Part shown: piece by piece, positions 30,368-37,684 of the stretch
Numbering within the stretch: position 1 is the stretch's first letter
How the letters are laid out: each line of letters starts with the position of its first letter
Assembly (NCBI GenBank): GCA_018061825.1
Contig: JAGOTK010000005.1
Location: 1 to 37,684, forward strand
DNA: 37,684 nucleotides
Reading direction: 5' to 3'
Source: Minisyncoccota bacterium
GTDB lineage: Bacteria > Patescibacteriota > Minisyncoccia > Phycocordibacterales > UBA5272
The notes under the pieces: model-generated
What the model was told of the DNA's origin: nothing
The model's input: the letters and a program-made list of their open reading frames with translations, nothing else
Databases searched by the model: none
Translations under genes and position numbers: made by a program

Positions 30368-31003
30368 TTAATCTCTATGATTAAATGCTTCTTTAAAAGT
30401 ATTTTTGTCTACATATTCAATATCAAGTCCAGTAGATAGACCTCTTGCAAGTGTAGACATTTTTGTATTTTCAATACCGACAATTTGAGATAAAGTTTTC
30501 TTTAAATAATTTATTGTATTTTCTCCTTCATCTGTAGCGGGAAGAGCAAAGACAATTTCTTTTATTTTCATTTCTTCTTTTTCATTTTGTATATTTTGAT
30601 GAATTTTATTTACAAGCTCACGGATATTTATTATCTCTTTTGGATTTTCTGTAAGAAATGGGAGCACTGATCCTAATACAAAATATTTACCATTATAAAA
30701 ATTTGTCTTTTCTATTGCGTCTATATCGAGCTCTTTTACAACTATCATGAGTGAAGCTTTGTCTCTATTTTCATCTTCACAAATAATACAAATCTTTTTT
30801 TCTTTATTTTTAGATTTACTAAATACACGAAGACAAGATTCACAAATATGAGAAGAGTCTTTTAGCATTTCAATATTTCTAGAGAGCTCTACTTTATAAT
30901 CTTCCTTTTGTCTTAAAAGAAAATATACAAAACGCGCCGCTTGTTTTGGGCCAATACCGGGGAATCTCAAAAACAATTCTTGTAATTTTTCTGTAGGGTT
31001 CAT
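30368..31003 (-). CDS. recR: Recombination protein RecR
   Basis: A 211-residue RecR, which acts with RecO (and RecF) to load RecA on gapped DNA. The helix-hairpin-helix LFLRFPGIGPKQAARFVYFL, the zinc site Cys54/Cys57/Cys72/Cys75 (CESC and CIIC), and the TOPRIM part (LMIVVKELDIDAIEKTNFYN) followed by VFALPATDEGENTINYL and LARGLSTGLDIEYV are complete. The start is ATG 31003 (MNPTEKLQEL); an upstream in-frame TTG at 31021 is not needed. No dnaX or YbaB gene, its usual neighbours, is in the window. Confidence 0.97.
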   Translation of the reverse strand: MNPTEKLQELFLRFPGIGPKQAARFVYFLLRQKEDYKVELSRNIEMLKDSSHICESCLRVFSKSKNKEKKICIICEDENRDKASLMIVVKELDIDAIEKTNFYNGKYFVLGSVLPFLTENPKEIINIRELVNKIHQNIQNEKEEMKIKEIVFALPATDEGENTINYLKKTLSQIVGIENTKMSTLARGLSTGLDIEYVDKNTFKEAFNHRD

Positions 31004-31079
31004 AAAAATATTAATACACAATAAGAATATTATTTAAATATACAAATATAATACTAAAAATATATAATTTTTATAAGTC

Positions 31080-31109
31080 TTGACAGTAATGTGTATTTAG
31101 TTATATAAT
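31080..31109 (+). promoter_or_regulatory. Promoter TTGACA-18-TATAAT
   Basis: TTGACA at 31080-31085 and TATAAT at 31104-31109. It is the closest to the textbook consensus in the window and precedes the 218-residue unknown gene. Confidence 0.7.
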
Positions 31110-31153
31110 CTTATTGGTAATTAAATTTTGTCAAACATATAAAAATATAAAAA

Positions 31154-31810
31154 ATGAGAAGAAAATCTATAGCATTTCAGATGAATAGTCTAGATAATGT
31201 TTTTGGTACTAAATTAAATAACACTCATTCAGAATCGGTCGTTGAAGAAATAAAAGGATGTCTTAATTTATTTGTAGTTGATCCAGATCTTGTGTCTACA
31301 AAAGATTTATTCTATGCTGTAAATTTGGGCTGTAAAAAACACAATTCTTGGTTTTTGGATGAAGAGTGTATTTATGATTTAGTTAATGCGTCTATTTACG
31401 ATGATAATATAAATTATAATTATATTCTACAAAATGTATGCATTGATAATACCGTTGCACCTAAATACTTCATTGATTTTAATTCAATCCCAAAATCTAA
31501 ATCCGATTTCCATAAAAGAAAATATGATTTAACTAGTTGTATTTTTGCACGTTTTGGTCAAGAGAGGCCATTAACTTTTCATGAAGTATTGAATTTAGCA
31601 TTTCAATATCCAAAAATTTTTAATGAAAAGATATCTGGTATGCAAGCTTATGGTTCAAGATTTACAAAGAAGGTAGAAAAAAATCCTTTGACAGACGATA
31701 CTTTAGAGATTTATAGAAAAGGAAATATTGGAAAAGCTTTTCTAAAAATGGCTAGAGAGCAATATAGGTATAATGAAGATACAAAAATAATACCTTTTCT
31801 TAAAGTTTAA
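31154..31810 (+). CDS. Unknown 218-aa protein
   Basis: Not recognised. A soluble protein of mixed composition with a helical first half (SESVVEEIKGCLNLFVVDPD, then KDLFYAVNLGCKKHNSWFLD) and a basic end (TLEIYRKGNIGKAFLKMARE). Five cysteines are scattered with no metal pattern; no signal peptide or membrane helix. It has the best promoter in the window and a strong terminator close behind the stop, so it is an independent and probably well-expressed unit between recR and dnaB on the opposite strand. The product is worth structural prediction since sequence gives no clue. Confidence 0.75.
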   Translation: MRRKSIAFQMNSLDNVFGTKLNNTHSESVVEEIKGCLNLFVVDPDLVSTKDLFYAVNLGCKKHNSWFLDEECIYDLVNASIYDDNINYNYILQNVCIDNTVAPKYFIDFNSIPKSKSDFHKRKYDLTSCIFARFGQERPLTFHEVLNLAFQYPKIFNEKISGMQAYGSRFTKKVEKNPLTDDTLEIYRKGNIGKAFLKMAREQYRYNEDTKIIPFLKV

Positions 31811-31835
31811 AATCAAGATTTAGAATGTTTAGATT

Positions 31836-31861
31836 AAAGGAGTCGAAAGACTCCTTTTTTA
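31836..31861. terminator. Intrinsic terminator between the unknown gene and dnaB
   Basis: Stem AAAGGAGTC/GACTCCTTT with a GAAA tetraloop, then a T run; on the other strand an A run becomes a T run only weakly, so it acts mainly on the plus strand. Confidence 0.88.
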
Positions 31862-31864
31862 CTT

Positions 31865-33355
31865 TTAAAATTCATCAAATGTATCAACTTTTGGCATTTC
31901 AAAATCTCCAAATTCATTTTTATCAATAGATAAGAACGAAGTCTTTTTACTATCAAAGAATAATTCGACAATTCCAGTTGGACCATTTCTATGTTTTTCA
32001 ATTAAAATTTCTATGACATTTTTTTTATCAGAATCTTTATCATATTTATCTTCACGATGAATAAGCATCACAATATCCGCATCTTGCTCAATAGATCCAG
32101 AATCACGAAGATCAGATAGGCGAGGACGACCTCCACGAGATTCTACAGCACGAGAAAGCTGAGAAAGCGCTATCACAGGCACATTAAATTCTTTTGCTAA
32201 CCCTTTTAATGATCTAGAAATTTCTGTCACTTGATTCACCATATTGTCGTATGTGCGAGAGGTGCCCATCAGTTGAAGATAATCCACTATGACAAGTCCT
32301 ACAGGTTTGTCATGATTAAGTTTACGAAGTACACTTCTCATATTCATTACAGTGTTTGATGGTTTATCATCAATAAAAATAGGAGCTTGCATAAGCTTAT
32401 GCATTCCTTCTTGTAATCTTTCTATCTCATCATCCATACTTAACTTTCCCGTGCGAAGCTTCCAACCATCTACTTGTGCTTCTGCTGAGAGCATTCTGTC
32501 CACTAGCTGTTGCTTACTCATTTCAAGAGAAAATACCACAGTAGGTACATTGCTTTTTACAGCGGCATTTCTAGCAATGTCGAGAGCAAAAGATGTCTTT
32601 CCTACAGATGGACGAGCTGCCAATATGATGAGATCTGATTTTTGAAATCCTGCAAGCTTGTTGTCTAAATCTCTAAATCCACTAGGTACTCCACGGACTT
32701 CATTTTGGTTTTCTGCTAAATGTATAAAGCGAGAAATAGTCTCATCCCCAAGATCACGCATAGATACGACATCACTATCACCAGAATTTTTTGAAGTTAT
32801 TTCATAAATTTTTCTTTCTGCTTCTTCAAGTACATGTTCCAATTCTTTTTCTTCATTAAAAGCCATTTCTCCAATATGTCCACCAGCTATTATTAATTTT
32901 CGGAGTACTGATTTCTTTTTTACAATATTTGCATAATAGACTACATTTGCAGCAGATCCGACTAGTCCAAGCAAGCTTGATAGATAATCTGTTCCTCCTA
33001 TTTGTTCTAGTTCTTTTCTTTCACGTAATTTTGCAGATACAGTTAATAGATCTACAGGCTCCTTTTTATTTATAAGCTCATGTATAGTCTCAAAGATAAT
33101 TCTATGCTTCTCAGAATAAAAATCATTTCTATCTAAAATATTTCCAATGTCATAAAAGGCATCTGGCACAAGAAGGAGAGATCCAAGTAAAGCTTTTTCA
33201 GTTTCTAGATCTTGAGGAGGGATTCTGATTCCAGAGAGTTCATCAAAAGGAGAAAGTATATTTTTATTTTGATAATTATTGTTTGAATAATTATCTCTAT
33301 TTTTTCTTTTTTCATCTTTATCACTTTGTCTTGCGAGATCTTGTGGTGTTAACAT
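31865..33355 (-). CDS. dnaB: Replicative DNA helicase DnaB
   Basis: A 496-residue hexameric helicase. A polar N-terminal extension of about 45 residues precedes the helical N domain (PPQDLETEKALLGSLLLVPD). The RecA-like core has Walker A ARPSVGKTSFALDIA, the arginine-finger region and Walker B LVIVDYLQLM, then the DnaB signature DLRDSGSIEQDADIVMLIHR. No intein interrupts the core, unlike in some DnaBs. It unwinds the fork with the primase DnaG. It is monocistronic here, with the probable -10 TATACT at 33389-33394 on the minus strand, about 33 bases before the ATG. Confidence 0.98.
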   Translation of the reverse strand: MLTPQDLARQSDKDEKRKNRDNYSNNNYQNKNILSPFDELSGIRIPPQDLETEKALLGSLLLVPDAFYDIGNILDRNDFYSEKHRIIFETIHELINKKEPVDLLTVSAKLRERKELEQIGGTDYLSSLLGLVGSAANVVYYANIVKKKSVLRKLIIAGGHIGEMAFNEEKELEHVLEEAERKIYEITSKNSGDSDVVSMRDLGDETISRFIHLAENQNEVRGVPSGFRDLDNKLAGFQKSDLIILAARPSVGKTSFALDIARNAAVKSNVPTVVFSLEMSKQQLVDRMLSAEAQVDGWKLRTGKLSMDDEIERLQEGMHKLMQAPIFIDDKPSNTVMNMRSVLRKLNHDKPVGLVIVDYLQLMGTSRTYDNMVNQVTEISRSLKGLAKEFNVPVIALSQLSRAVESRGGRPRLSDLRDSGSIEQDADIVMLIHREDKYDKDSDKKNVIEILIEKHRNGPTGIVELFFDSKKTSFLSIDKNEFGDFEMPKVDTFDEF

Positions 33356-33388
33356 ATTTTTTTTATTAATAAATCCCTCTTTGCTAAT

Positions 33389-33410
33389 AGTATAATGATA
33401 ACAAAATCAT
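33389..33410 (-). promoter_or_regulatory. dnaB promoter with a small inverted repeat
   Basis: On the minus strand TATACT (33389-33394) is the likely -10. Directly upstream is ATGAT-N6-ATCAT (33395-33410), where a regulator could bind. No clear -35 is seen. Confidence 0.35.
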
Positions 33411-33459
33411 CACTATTGATACTAATTAAAATCTATGGCGAAAAGGGTGGATAAAGTGG

Positions 33460-33495
33460 AAAAAGCTCTAAAAAGTCTTTTTATAAAAGCTTTTT
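33460..33495 (-). terminator. Terminator of cysS
   Basis: On the minus strand AAAAAGCT and AGCTTTTT pair around an inner TAAAAA/TTTTTA stem. The structure begins within the TAA stop of cysS and ends in a T run. Confidence 0.65.
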
Positions 33496-34747
33496 AGATT
33501 AGTTCTAATTTAAAATATTTATCCATTTCTTTTATAATTAAATATTTTTCTTCATCAAGAATATTTTTATCTCCAAGCATTGACCACAAAGTAGCAAGAG
33601 CAATAGATGTGTTTAGATCATCTCTCATGGCTAATACAAATTTTTCAAAATAATTTTTGCCATTTTCAGTTATTTCTTTTACATTTTCTTCTTCTTTTAA
33701 ATTTGATTTTATTTTTTCTACTTGCTTTAAGAGTTTTAGATATGCATTATTTGCAGCATCGAGAGAATCCCAAGAAAATTTAATTTCTTTTCTATAATGA
33801 GTCATGAGTAGTAGATATTTAAAGGCTAGAGGATTTATATTTTTTTCTTTTATACTTTCAAGTCTTAAAAAGTCATCAGAACTTTTACTCATTTTTCCTT
33901 TATCTGCATTAAGAAAATTTACATGCATCCAAAAATTTACAAATCTTTTTCCATCATCAGATACAGATTCACTTTGGGCTATCTCATTTGTATGATGTAC
34001 TGGTATATGATCTATACCTCCTGTGTGAATATCAAGATGATCTCCAAGTATAGTTTTACTCATAGCGCTACATTCAATATGCCAACCAGGAAAGCCTATT
34101 CCCCATGGAGATTCCCATTCCATTTGTCTTTTTTGATCTTTAGGAGAAAATTTCCATAATGCAAAGTCTGTCTTATTTTTCTTTTCATTTTTTTCATCTT
34201 CAATTCTTTTTCCTTTTTGAAGACCATCTATATCAATATGTGCCAATTCCGCATAATTTATAAATTTACTTGTATCAAAATAGACTCCATCACTTGTATT
34301 GTAAGTAAAATTTTTTTCTTCTAAATTTTTTATCATTTCTATTTGCTCTTTTATATAATCAGTAGCACGAGTCCAAATAAATTTATCTTTATTTATATTT
34401 AAATCTTTTAAATCAGAAAAAAAAGCGTCTGTATAAAAATCTGCTATTTCTTTTGCAGATTTTCCTTCTCTTTGTGATCCTTTTTCCATTTTATCTTCTC
34501 CTTCATCAGAATCTGATACTAAATGTCCCACATCAGTGATATTTATTTGATGTTTTATATTGTATCCAGCTTCATTTAAAGTATTGTTTAAAATATCTGC
34601 AAATACATAAGCCCTCAGATTACCAATATGAGCATAATGATAGACTGTTGGACCACAAGAATAAATTTTCACCTCTTTTTCATCAAGGCTTTTAAATAAT
34701 TCTTTTTCTTTTGAAAGCGTATTATATAGTTTTATTTCTTTTGCCAT
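33494..34747 (-). CDS. cysS: Cysteinyl-tRNA synthetase
   Basis: A 417-residue class I synthetase that charges tRNA-Cys. The signature HIGN (residues 40-43, after CGPTVYHYA) and KMSKS near residue 285 ([10 protein letters not shown]) form the ATP site. Zinc ligands include Cys31 and the segment [20 protein letters not shown] with the following [13 protein letters not shown]. Compared with the 461-residue E. coli enzyme the C-terminal anticodon-binding part is shortened by about 45 residues. A TGC-TAAAAT promoter lies 17 bases before the ATG. It is followed by its own hairpin and then the dnaB promoter. Confidence 0.97.
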   Translation of the reverse strand: MAKEIKLYNTLSKEKELFKSLDEKEVKIYSCGPTVYHYAHIGNLRAYVFADILNNTLNEAGYNIKHQINITDVGHLVSDSDEGEDKMEKGSQREGKSAKEIADFYTDAFFSDLKDLNINKDKFIWTRATDYIKEQIEMIKNLEEKNFTYNTSDGVYFDTSKFINYAELAHIDIDGLQKGKRIEDEKNEKKNKTDFALWKFSPKDQKRQMEWESPWGIGFPGWHIECSAMSKTILGDHLDIHTGGIDHIPVHHTNEIAQSESVSDDGKRFVNFWMHVNFLNADKGKMSKSSDDFLRLESIKEKNINPLAFKYLLLMTHYRKEIKFSWDSLDAANNAYLKLLKQVEKIKSNLKEEENVKEITENGKNYFEKFVLAMRDDLNTSIALATLWSMLGDKNILDEEKYLIIKEMDKYFKLELI

Positions 34748-34764
34748 ATCTTTTTATTTGTTTT

Positions 34765-34773
34765 ATTTTAGCA
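34765..34773 (-). promoter_or_regulatory. Extended -10 promoter of cysS
   Basis: On the minus strand TGC-TAAAAT (-10 at 34765-34770), 17 bases before the ATG at 34747. Confidence 0.55.
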
Positions 34774-34794
34774 TATTTTATATTATATTTCTTA

Positions 34795-34803
34795 TGCTAT
34801 AAT
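34795..34803 (+). promoter_or_regulatory. Extended -10 promoter of the S41 protease gene
   Basis: TGC-TATAAT (-10 at 34798-34803), 19 bases before the ATG at 34823. It diverges from the cysS promoter 25 bases away. Confidence 0.6.
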
Positions 34804-34822
34804 TCTGAGATAAATAAAAATT

Positions 34823-36106
34823 ATGAAAAATCTAAGCTTTAAAAATATATCAAAAAATCTCTTTAAAAATACATTTAAAATTGATAGTGAGAGAGTAAAG
34901 TATGTCTATGTAGTAGTGATAGCTATATTCTTTTTTGTTTTTGGATATGTTTTTGCTCATATTGCTAATTATCGTATAAATTTATTTTCTCCTGCAGCTG
35001 CTTCATCTGGCATCACAGTCATGCCTTCAATATTATCTGAAGTTCAAAATATTTTAGATAGAGATTTTATCTCATGGAAAGCATCATCCACTTTACCTAC
35101 TACTCAAGATTTGAATTATGGGATAATAAAAGGATATGTAGAAGCTTATAAAGATCCTTATACAGAATTTTTTACTCCTCAAGAATCAAAACAATTTGAA
35201 GGAAATATAAAAGGAAGCTTTGGAGGTATTGGTGCATATATTGGATATAAAGATGGCTACACTGTGATAATATCTACAATAAAAGACAGTCCAGCGGAAA
35301 AAACTGGAATAAAAGGAGGGGATATTATAGTATCTGTAGATGCTACTTCTACGAGAGGAATGTCTTCAGATACAGTCGTTAGCTATGTGAGAGGAGAAAT
35401 AGGTACGACAGTATCTCTTGAAGTTCTCCATAAAAATGATTCAAAAACTTCAAAAATAAAAATAGTCAGAGCTAAAGTAGATATTCCAATTTTAGATACA
35501 GAAATAAAAGGAGATGTTTTTATAATTCATTTTTATTCATTTACAGAAGATTCTGCTTCAAAATTCAATGACGCTTTAAAGACTTTTTCAAATTCAGGAA
35601 AAGCAAAATTACTTATTGATCTGAGAGGAAATGGAGGAGGTTATTTAGAATCAGCTATAAATATAGCATCATTCTTTTTATCAAAAGATAAAGTGGTGGT
35701 CTCAGAAAAAAATAGTAAAAATGTAGAAGATAAAAAAGATTATTCTTTAGGATATGATTTCTTTGATCATAAAATATTAAAATTAGGAGTCCTCATTGAT
35801 GGTGGATCAGCATCAGCTTCTGAGATTTTAGCTGGAGCATTAAAAGATAATGATGTAGCTACAGTGATAGGAGAAAAATCATTTGGTAAAGGATCTGTTC
35901 AGCAACTTATAAAATTAAGTGACGGCTCAGATATAAAAGTGACTGTAGCAAAATGGTTTACGCCAAATGGTGTGAATATTTCAGAAAGTGGGATTATTCC
36001 AGATATTATCGCTACAAGCTCAGAAGTCATCAAGCTTGATAAAGATGGAAAAGCTATAGATGAACAATTAAATAAAGCTGTAGATATTGTAAATAATTTA
36101 AAATAG
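34823..36106 (+). CDS. S41 family carboxy-terminal processing peptidase (CtpA-like)
   Basis: A 427-residue membrane-anchored serine protease. One membrane helix (YVYVVVIAIFFFVFGYVFAH), a linker, then a PDZ domain (GSFGGIGAYIGYKDGYTVII, with SPAEKTGIKGGDII) and the S41 catalytic domain. The Ser nucleophile sits in DGGSASASEILAGALKD and the Lys base in GEKSFGKGSVQQL, the Ser-Lys dyad of the family. A C-terminal NGVNISESGIIPDI is typical of CtpA. It would trim or degrade envelope or secreted proteins outside the membrane. It has its own promoter and a very strong terminator. Confidence 0.96.
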   Translation: MKNLSFKNISKNLFKNTFKIDSERVKYVYVVVIAIFFFVFGYVFAHIANYRINLFSPAAASSGITVMPSILSEVQNILDRDFISWKASSTLPTTQDLNYGIIKGYVEAYKDPYTEFFTPQESKQFEGNIKGSFGGIGAYIGYKDGYTVIISTIKDSPAEKTGIKGGDIIVSVDATSTRGMSSDTVVSYVRGEIGTTVSLEVLHKNDSKTSKIKIVRAKVDIPILDTEIKGDVFIIHFYSFTEDSASKFNDALKTFSNSGKAKLLIDLRGNGGGYLESAINIASFFLSKDKVVVSEKNSKNVEDKKDYSLGYDFFDHKILKLGVLIDGGSASASEILAGALKDNDVATVIGEKSFGKGSVQQLIKLSDGSDIKVTVAKWFTPNGVNISESGIIPDIIATSSEVIKLDKDGKAIDEQLNKAVDIVNNLK

Positions 36107-36118
36107 TTTATAAAAAAT

Positions 36119-36168
36119 AAAAACCTAGTTATTAAAAATAATATATTATTTTTAATAACTAGGTTTTT
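36119..36168. terminator. Bidirectional terminator, 50-base perfect palindrome
   Basis: A perfect inverted repeat with 25-base arms that carries CCTAGTTATT on one side and the complement on the other, flanked by T runs on both strands. It sits between the convergent S41 protease and Cys-rich protein genes. Confidence 0.9.
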
Positions 36169-36172
36169 TGAT

Positions 36173-36460
36173 TCAAATAAATTTTCCACAATTTCCACAT
36201 TTTTTATCTTCCACTTTACAAGCTTTTCCAATTTCAAACCATGTCTTATTTTCATGTGGGCAATTTTTTTGAATCACAGAGATTGTCGCCATCAAAGAAT
36301 CAATTTTGTCTTTATCTTTATTTCCTTTATCTTCGTCTAAATATTTTTTTAGACTTGTATTTGCTAGTAATAAAGGGTATCTTCCGATGCAAAATTTTAT
36401 TTCCGCGTTAGAAAGTGTTTCTTTTTGCATAGGCATAACAGCCAGACTTGTTTGTGACAT
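36173..36460 (-). CDS. Small Cys/His-containing protein, unknown (95 aa)
   Basis: A 95-residue soluble protein with the C-terminal pattern NCPHENKTWFEIGKACK and CGNCGKFI (Cys67, His69, Cys81, Cys88, Cys91), which suggests a zinc ribbon. The first half is helical (ETLSNAEIKFCIGRYPLLLA). No family is recognised. It is the only gene in the window that ends in TGA. It shares a palindromic terminator with the convergent S41 protease; a TG-TATTAT -10 lies 40 bases before its ATG. A nucleic-acid-binding or redox role is possible, not shown. Confidence 0.7.
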   Translation of the reverse strand: MSQTSLAVMPMQKETLSNAEIKFCIGRYPLLLANTSLKKYLDEDKGNKDKDKIDSLMATISVIQKNCPHENKTWFEIGKACKVEDKKCGNCGKFI

Positions 36461-36524
36461 ATTATTTTAATTTAAAAATGAACAAATACTATTTAGAGAT
36501 ATATAATACAAAATAATTTAAATT

Positions 36525-36553
36525 TTGTCAAACAAGTGTTTATCTGCTAAAAT
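36525..36553 (+). promoter_or_regulatory. Promoter of rplI, near leaderless
   Basis: TTGTCA (36525-36530), a 17-base spacer and TGC-TAAAAT (-10 at 36548-36553), eight bases before the ATG at 36562. Confidence 0.65.
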
Positions 36554-36561
36554 AGATATAT

Positions 36562-37026
36562 ATGAAGGTAATTTTTATTCAAAATGTATCAAAACATGGA
36601 CAGATCGGTGAGATTAAAAATGTAGCAGATGGATTTGCTGTGAATGTTTTAATTCCAAAAAAGCAAGTAGTGATAGCTACAGATCAAGCTATAAAGAAAA
36701 TAGAAGACGCAAAGAAAAATAAAGAATTTAAAAAAGAATTAGATAAAAATTTATTTTTAAGAGCTATTCTTGATTTACAAAAAATACTAGATGAAGAAAA
36801 AGATAAAGCTTTGATTTTGTCTGGATACAAATCAGATGCAAAGGGTAATCTTTTTTCACAGATAAAAGAAAATGATATTATAGATGCTATTTATAAGAAG
36901 ATAAAAATCTCTTTAAATCCTGGCCAAGTAATACTACCAAAAGATCCAATCAAAAAATTGGGAATATTTGAAATAGAGGTAAAAGATAAAGACAATAAAA
37001 GAAAATTAAAAATTTTAGTTAAATAA
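36562..37026 (+). CDS. rplI: 50S ribosomal protein L9
   Basis: A 154-residue L9 with both domains. The N-terminal RNA-binding part reads MKVIFIQNVSKHGQIGEIKN and GFAVNVLIPKKQVVIAT, a long connecting helix follows (KNKEFKKELDKNLFLRAILD), and the C-terminal domain ends at RKLKILVK. Length and parts are normal. L9 is not essential in many bacteria and, from memory, absent from some CPR lineages, so its presence here may help to place the organism. rpsF, rpsR and ssb, common partners, are not adjacent. Confidence 0.96.
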   Translation: MKVIFIQNVSKHGQIGEIKNVADGFAVNVLIPKKQVVIATDQAIKKIEDAKKNKEFKKELDKNLFLRAILDLQKILDEEKDKALILSGYKSDAKGNLFSQIKENDIIDAIYKKIKISLNPGQVILPKDPIKKLGIFEIEVKDKDNKRKLKILVK

Positions 37027-37064
37027 TAAGATAGATATTTATATTTTTCTAATTAAAATAAATA

Positions 37065-37093
37065 TTGACAGTTTTTATTTTATTAGTTATATT
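37065..37093 (+). promoter_or_regulatory. Promoter TTGACA-17-TATATT
   Basis: TTGACA at 37065-37070, 17-base spacer, TATATT at 37088-37093. It serves the secreted-protein gene at 37134. Confidence 0.65.
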
Positions 37094-37133
37094 CTATATA
37101 GAAATAAATTTTAAAACCTTAAAATATTTAAAA

Positions 37134-37553
37134 ATGAAAAAAGTATTTTTGTTCTTTATTTTATTATTTTCTTTTAATTTGCTTTTTGCACAAAGATTTT
37201 TAAGAGTAGAGCATCCAGCGGTATGTAGATATATTTCTGAGATGATGAATCCTATCATTGTCACAAATAATACATCAATTTCAGAATATATACTTTATGG
37301 AGAATACTATTATCTTATTTATGGTGAAAATCATTATGGACCAGATTATGATCCATTGCTCATAAAGACATTTCCAAATGGTGACTATCTGATAATGGGC
37401 AATCTTCATGATTTACAATCAGGACCTATCTACACAGGAGATATTATTGAGATTAGATTTCGCTTTTCTGTTAAAAGAATTCATTTTTATCAAGCTGCTA
37501 GATTTACTAGGATAGTCTGGGAAAAATGGCCTCAAAGATCTTTTCAATATTAA
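37134..37553 (+). CDS. Small secreted protein, unknown
   Basis: A 139-residue protein with a clear N-terminal signal peptide: two lysines, a Phe/Leu-rich core and a likely cleavage after LLFA (MKKVFLFFILLFSFNLLFAQ). The mature part is about 118 residues, Tyr/Ile-rich and beta-like (EYILYGEYYYLIYGENHYGP, then LIKTFPNGDYLIMG), with a single Cys. Start at 37134 is fixed by the promoter; an in-frame TTG further up is inside the -35 box. No family is recognised. A strong terminator follows 25 bases after the stop. The protein is exported, so a surface or host-contact role is plausible, but unproven. Confidence 0.75.
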   Translation: MKKVFLFFILLFSFNLLFAQRFLRVEHPAVCRYISEMMNPIIVTNNTSISEYILYGEYYYLIYGENHYGPDYDPLLIKTFPNGDYLIMGNLHDLQSGPIYTGDIIEIRFRFSVKRIHFYQAARFTRIVWEKWPQRSFQY

Positions 37554-37578
37554 AATTTGTATTTAATTAAAAGAAAAT

Positions 37579-37611
37579 AAAAAACCGATAAGATAGTCTT
37601 ATCGGTTTTTT
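37579..37611 (+). terminator. Intrinsic terminator
   Basis: Perfect 15-bp stem AAAAAACCGATAAGA/TCTTATCGGTTTTTT with loop TAG. The T-rich remainder of the window, 37612-37684, shows no gene. Confidence 0.9.
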
Positions 37612-37684
37612 ATTATTTATTCTTATAAAACACTGATTACTTTTTTTATTTTGATTGTATTATCAAATTTTGTTTGTCTTTTTT

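Noticed and set aside
31865-33355. Intein or inserted element in DnaB
   Set aside because: The core motifs run continuously with normal spacing.
33435-33497. 20-codon frame ([20 protein letters not shown]) on the plus strand before dnaB/cysS
   Set aside because: It lies across the cysS terminator hairpin, has no usable promoter spacing, and is too short to support without conservation data.
1-37684. UGA recoding (Gly or Trp) as in some CPR lineages
   Set aside because: Genes are full length in the standard code, tRNA-Trp has CCA, and one gene ends with TGA.
1-37684. CRISPR arrays, insertion sequences, integrase-linked attachment sites or replication origin
   Set aside because: No regularly spaced repeats, transposase or integrase genes or DnaA-box clusters were found on reading; the tRNA genes have no flanking duplicated 3' ends that I can see.

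Overview
The window is a dense, very AT-rich stretch of bacterial chromosome. It most resembles a Patescibacteria (CPR) genome, probably of the Parcubacteria side. The reasons are short housekeeping proteins (an alanyl-tRNA synthetase of 622 residues without its C-terminal domain, a cysteinyl-tRNA synthetase of 417, L13 of 121), tiny intergenic gaps, many small lineage-specific membrane and zinc-cysteine proteins, a baseplate-J-like membrane protein, and a compact infA-rpmJ-rpsM-rpsK-rpsD-rpoA-rplQ-rplM-rpsI block. Ribosomal protein L9 is present; from memory it is missing in some other CPR lineages. UGA is not recoded: one gene ends in TGA, the tRNA-Trp has anticodon CCA, and every gene reads through in the standard code. 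No transposase, integrase, CRISPR array or rRNA gene is seen.

Layout. 1-3515: edge of a surface-glycan locus (GT11 fragment, GT2, polyprenyl glycosylphosphotransferase, GT4). 3569-5442: tRNA-Trp, a DoxX/DUF417-like membrane protein, a C39-like papain-fold protein and a nitroreductase. 5567-7435: alaS. 7523-9684: a small unknown protein, then an unknown protein overlapping a baseplate-J-like membrane protein. 9700-14017: infA and the ribosomal protein/rpoA block. 14120-15700: DUF5671-like membrane protein and an unknown. 15817-20163: grpE, dnaK, a GIY-YIG (T5orf172) protein with a RAMA-like C-terminus, and dnaJ. 20160-24788: tail-anchored protein, tRNA-Gln(CTG), Nudix hydrolase, a conserved Trp-rich unknown, an RGG/CxxC-x17-CxxC protein, DedA, L,D-transpeptidase, a membrane protein and tRNA-Gln(TTG). 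24978-29902: small unknowns, DUF378, thermonuclease, a secreted Trp-repeat protein, GatB/YqeY and RmuC. 29990-37553: rplU, recR, dnaB, cysS, an S41 protease, rplI and small unknown or secreted proteins.

The clearest regulatory signal is the promoter style. Most transcription units start with an extended -10 box (TGN-TATAAT or TGN-TAAAAT) only about 4-40 bases before the ATG, often so close that the mRNA would be leaderless. I find almost no Shine-Dalgarno sequences. Intrinsic terminators (GC-cored hairpin plus T run) are frequent and well formed; several overlap stop codons or serve two convergent genes.

The most interesting candidates for follow-up are: the nuclease-like gene lodged between dnaK and dnaJ; the Nudix plus Trp-rich-unknown pair beside the RGG zinc protein, whose leader can fold into two mutually exclusive hairpins; the structured leader of grpE; and the general leaderless expression mode. 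No complete new system can be demonstrated from this sequence alone.
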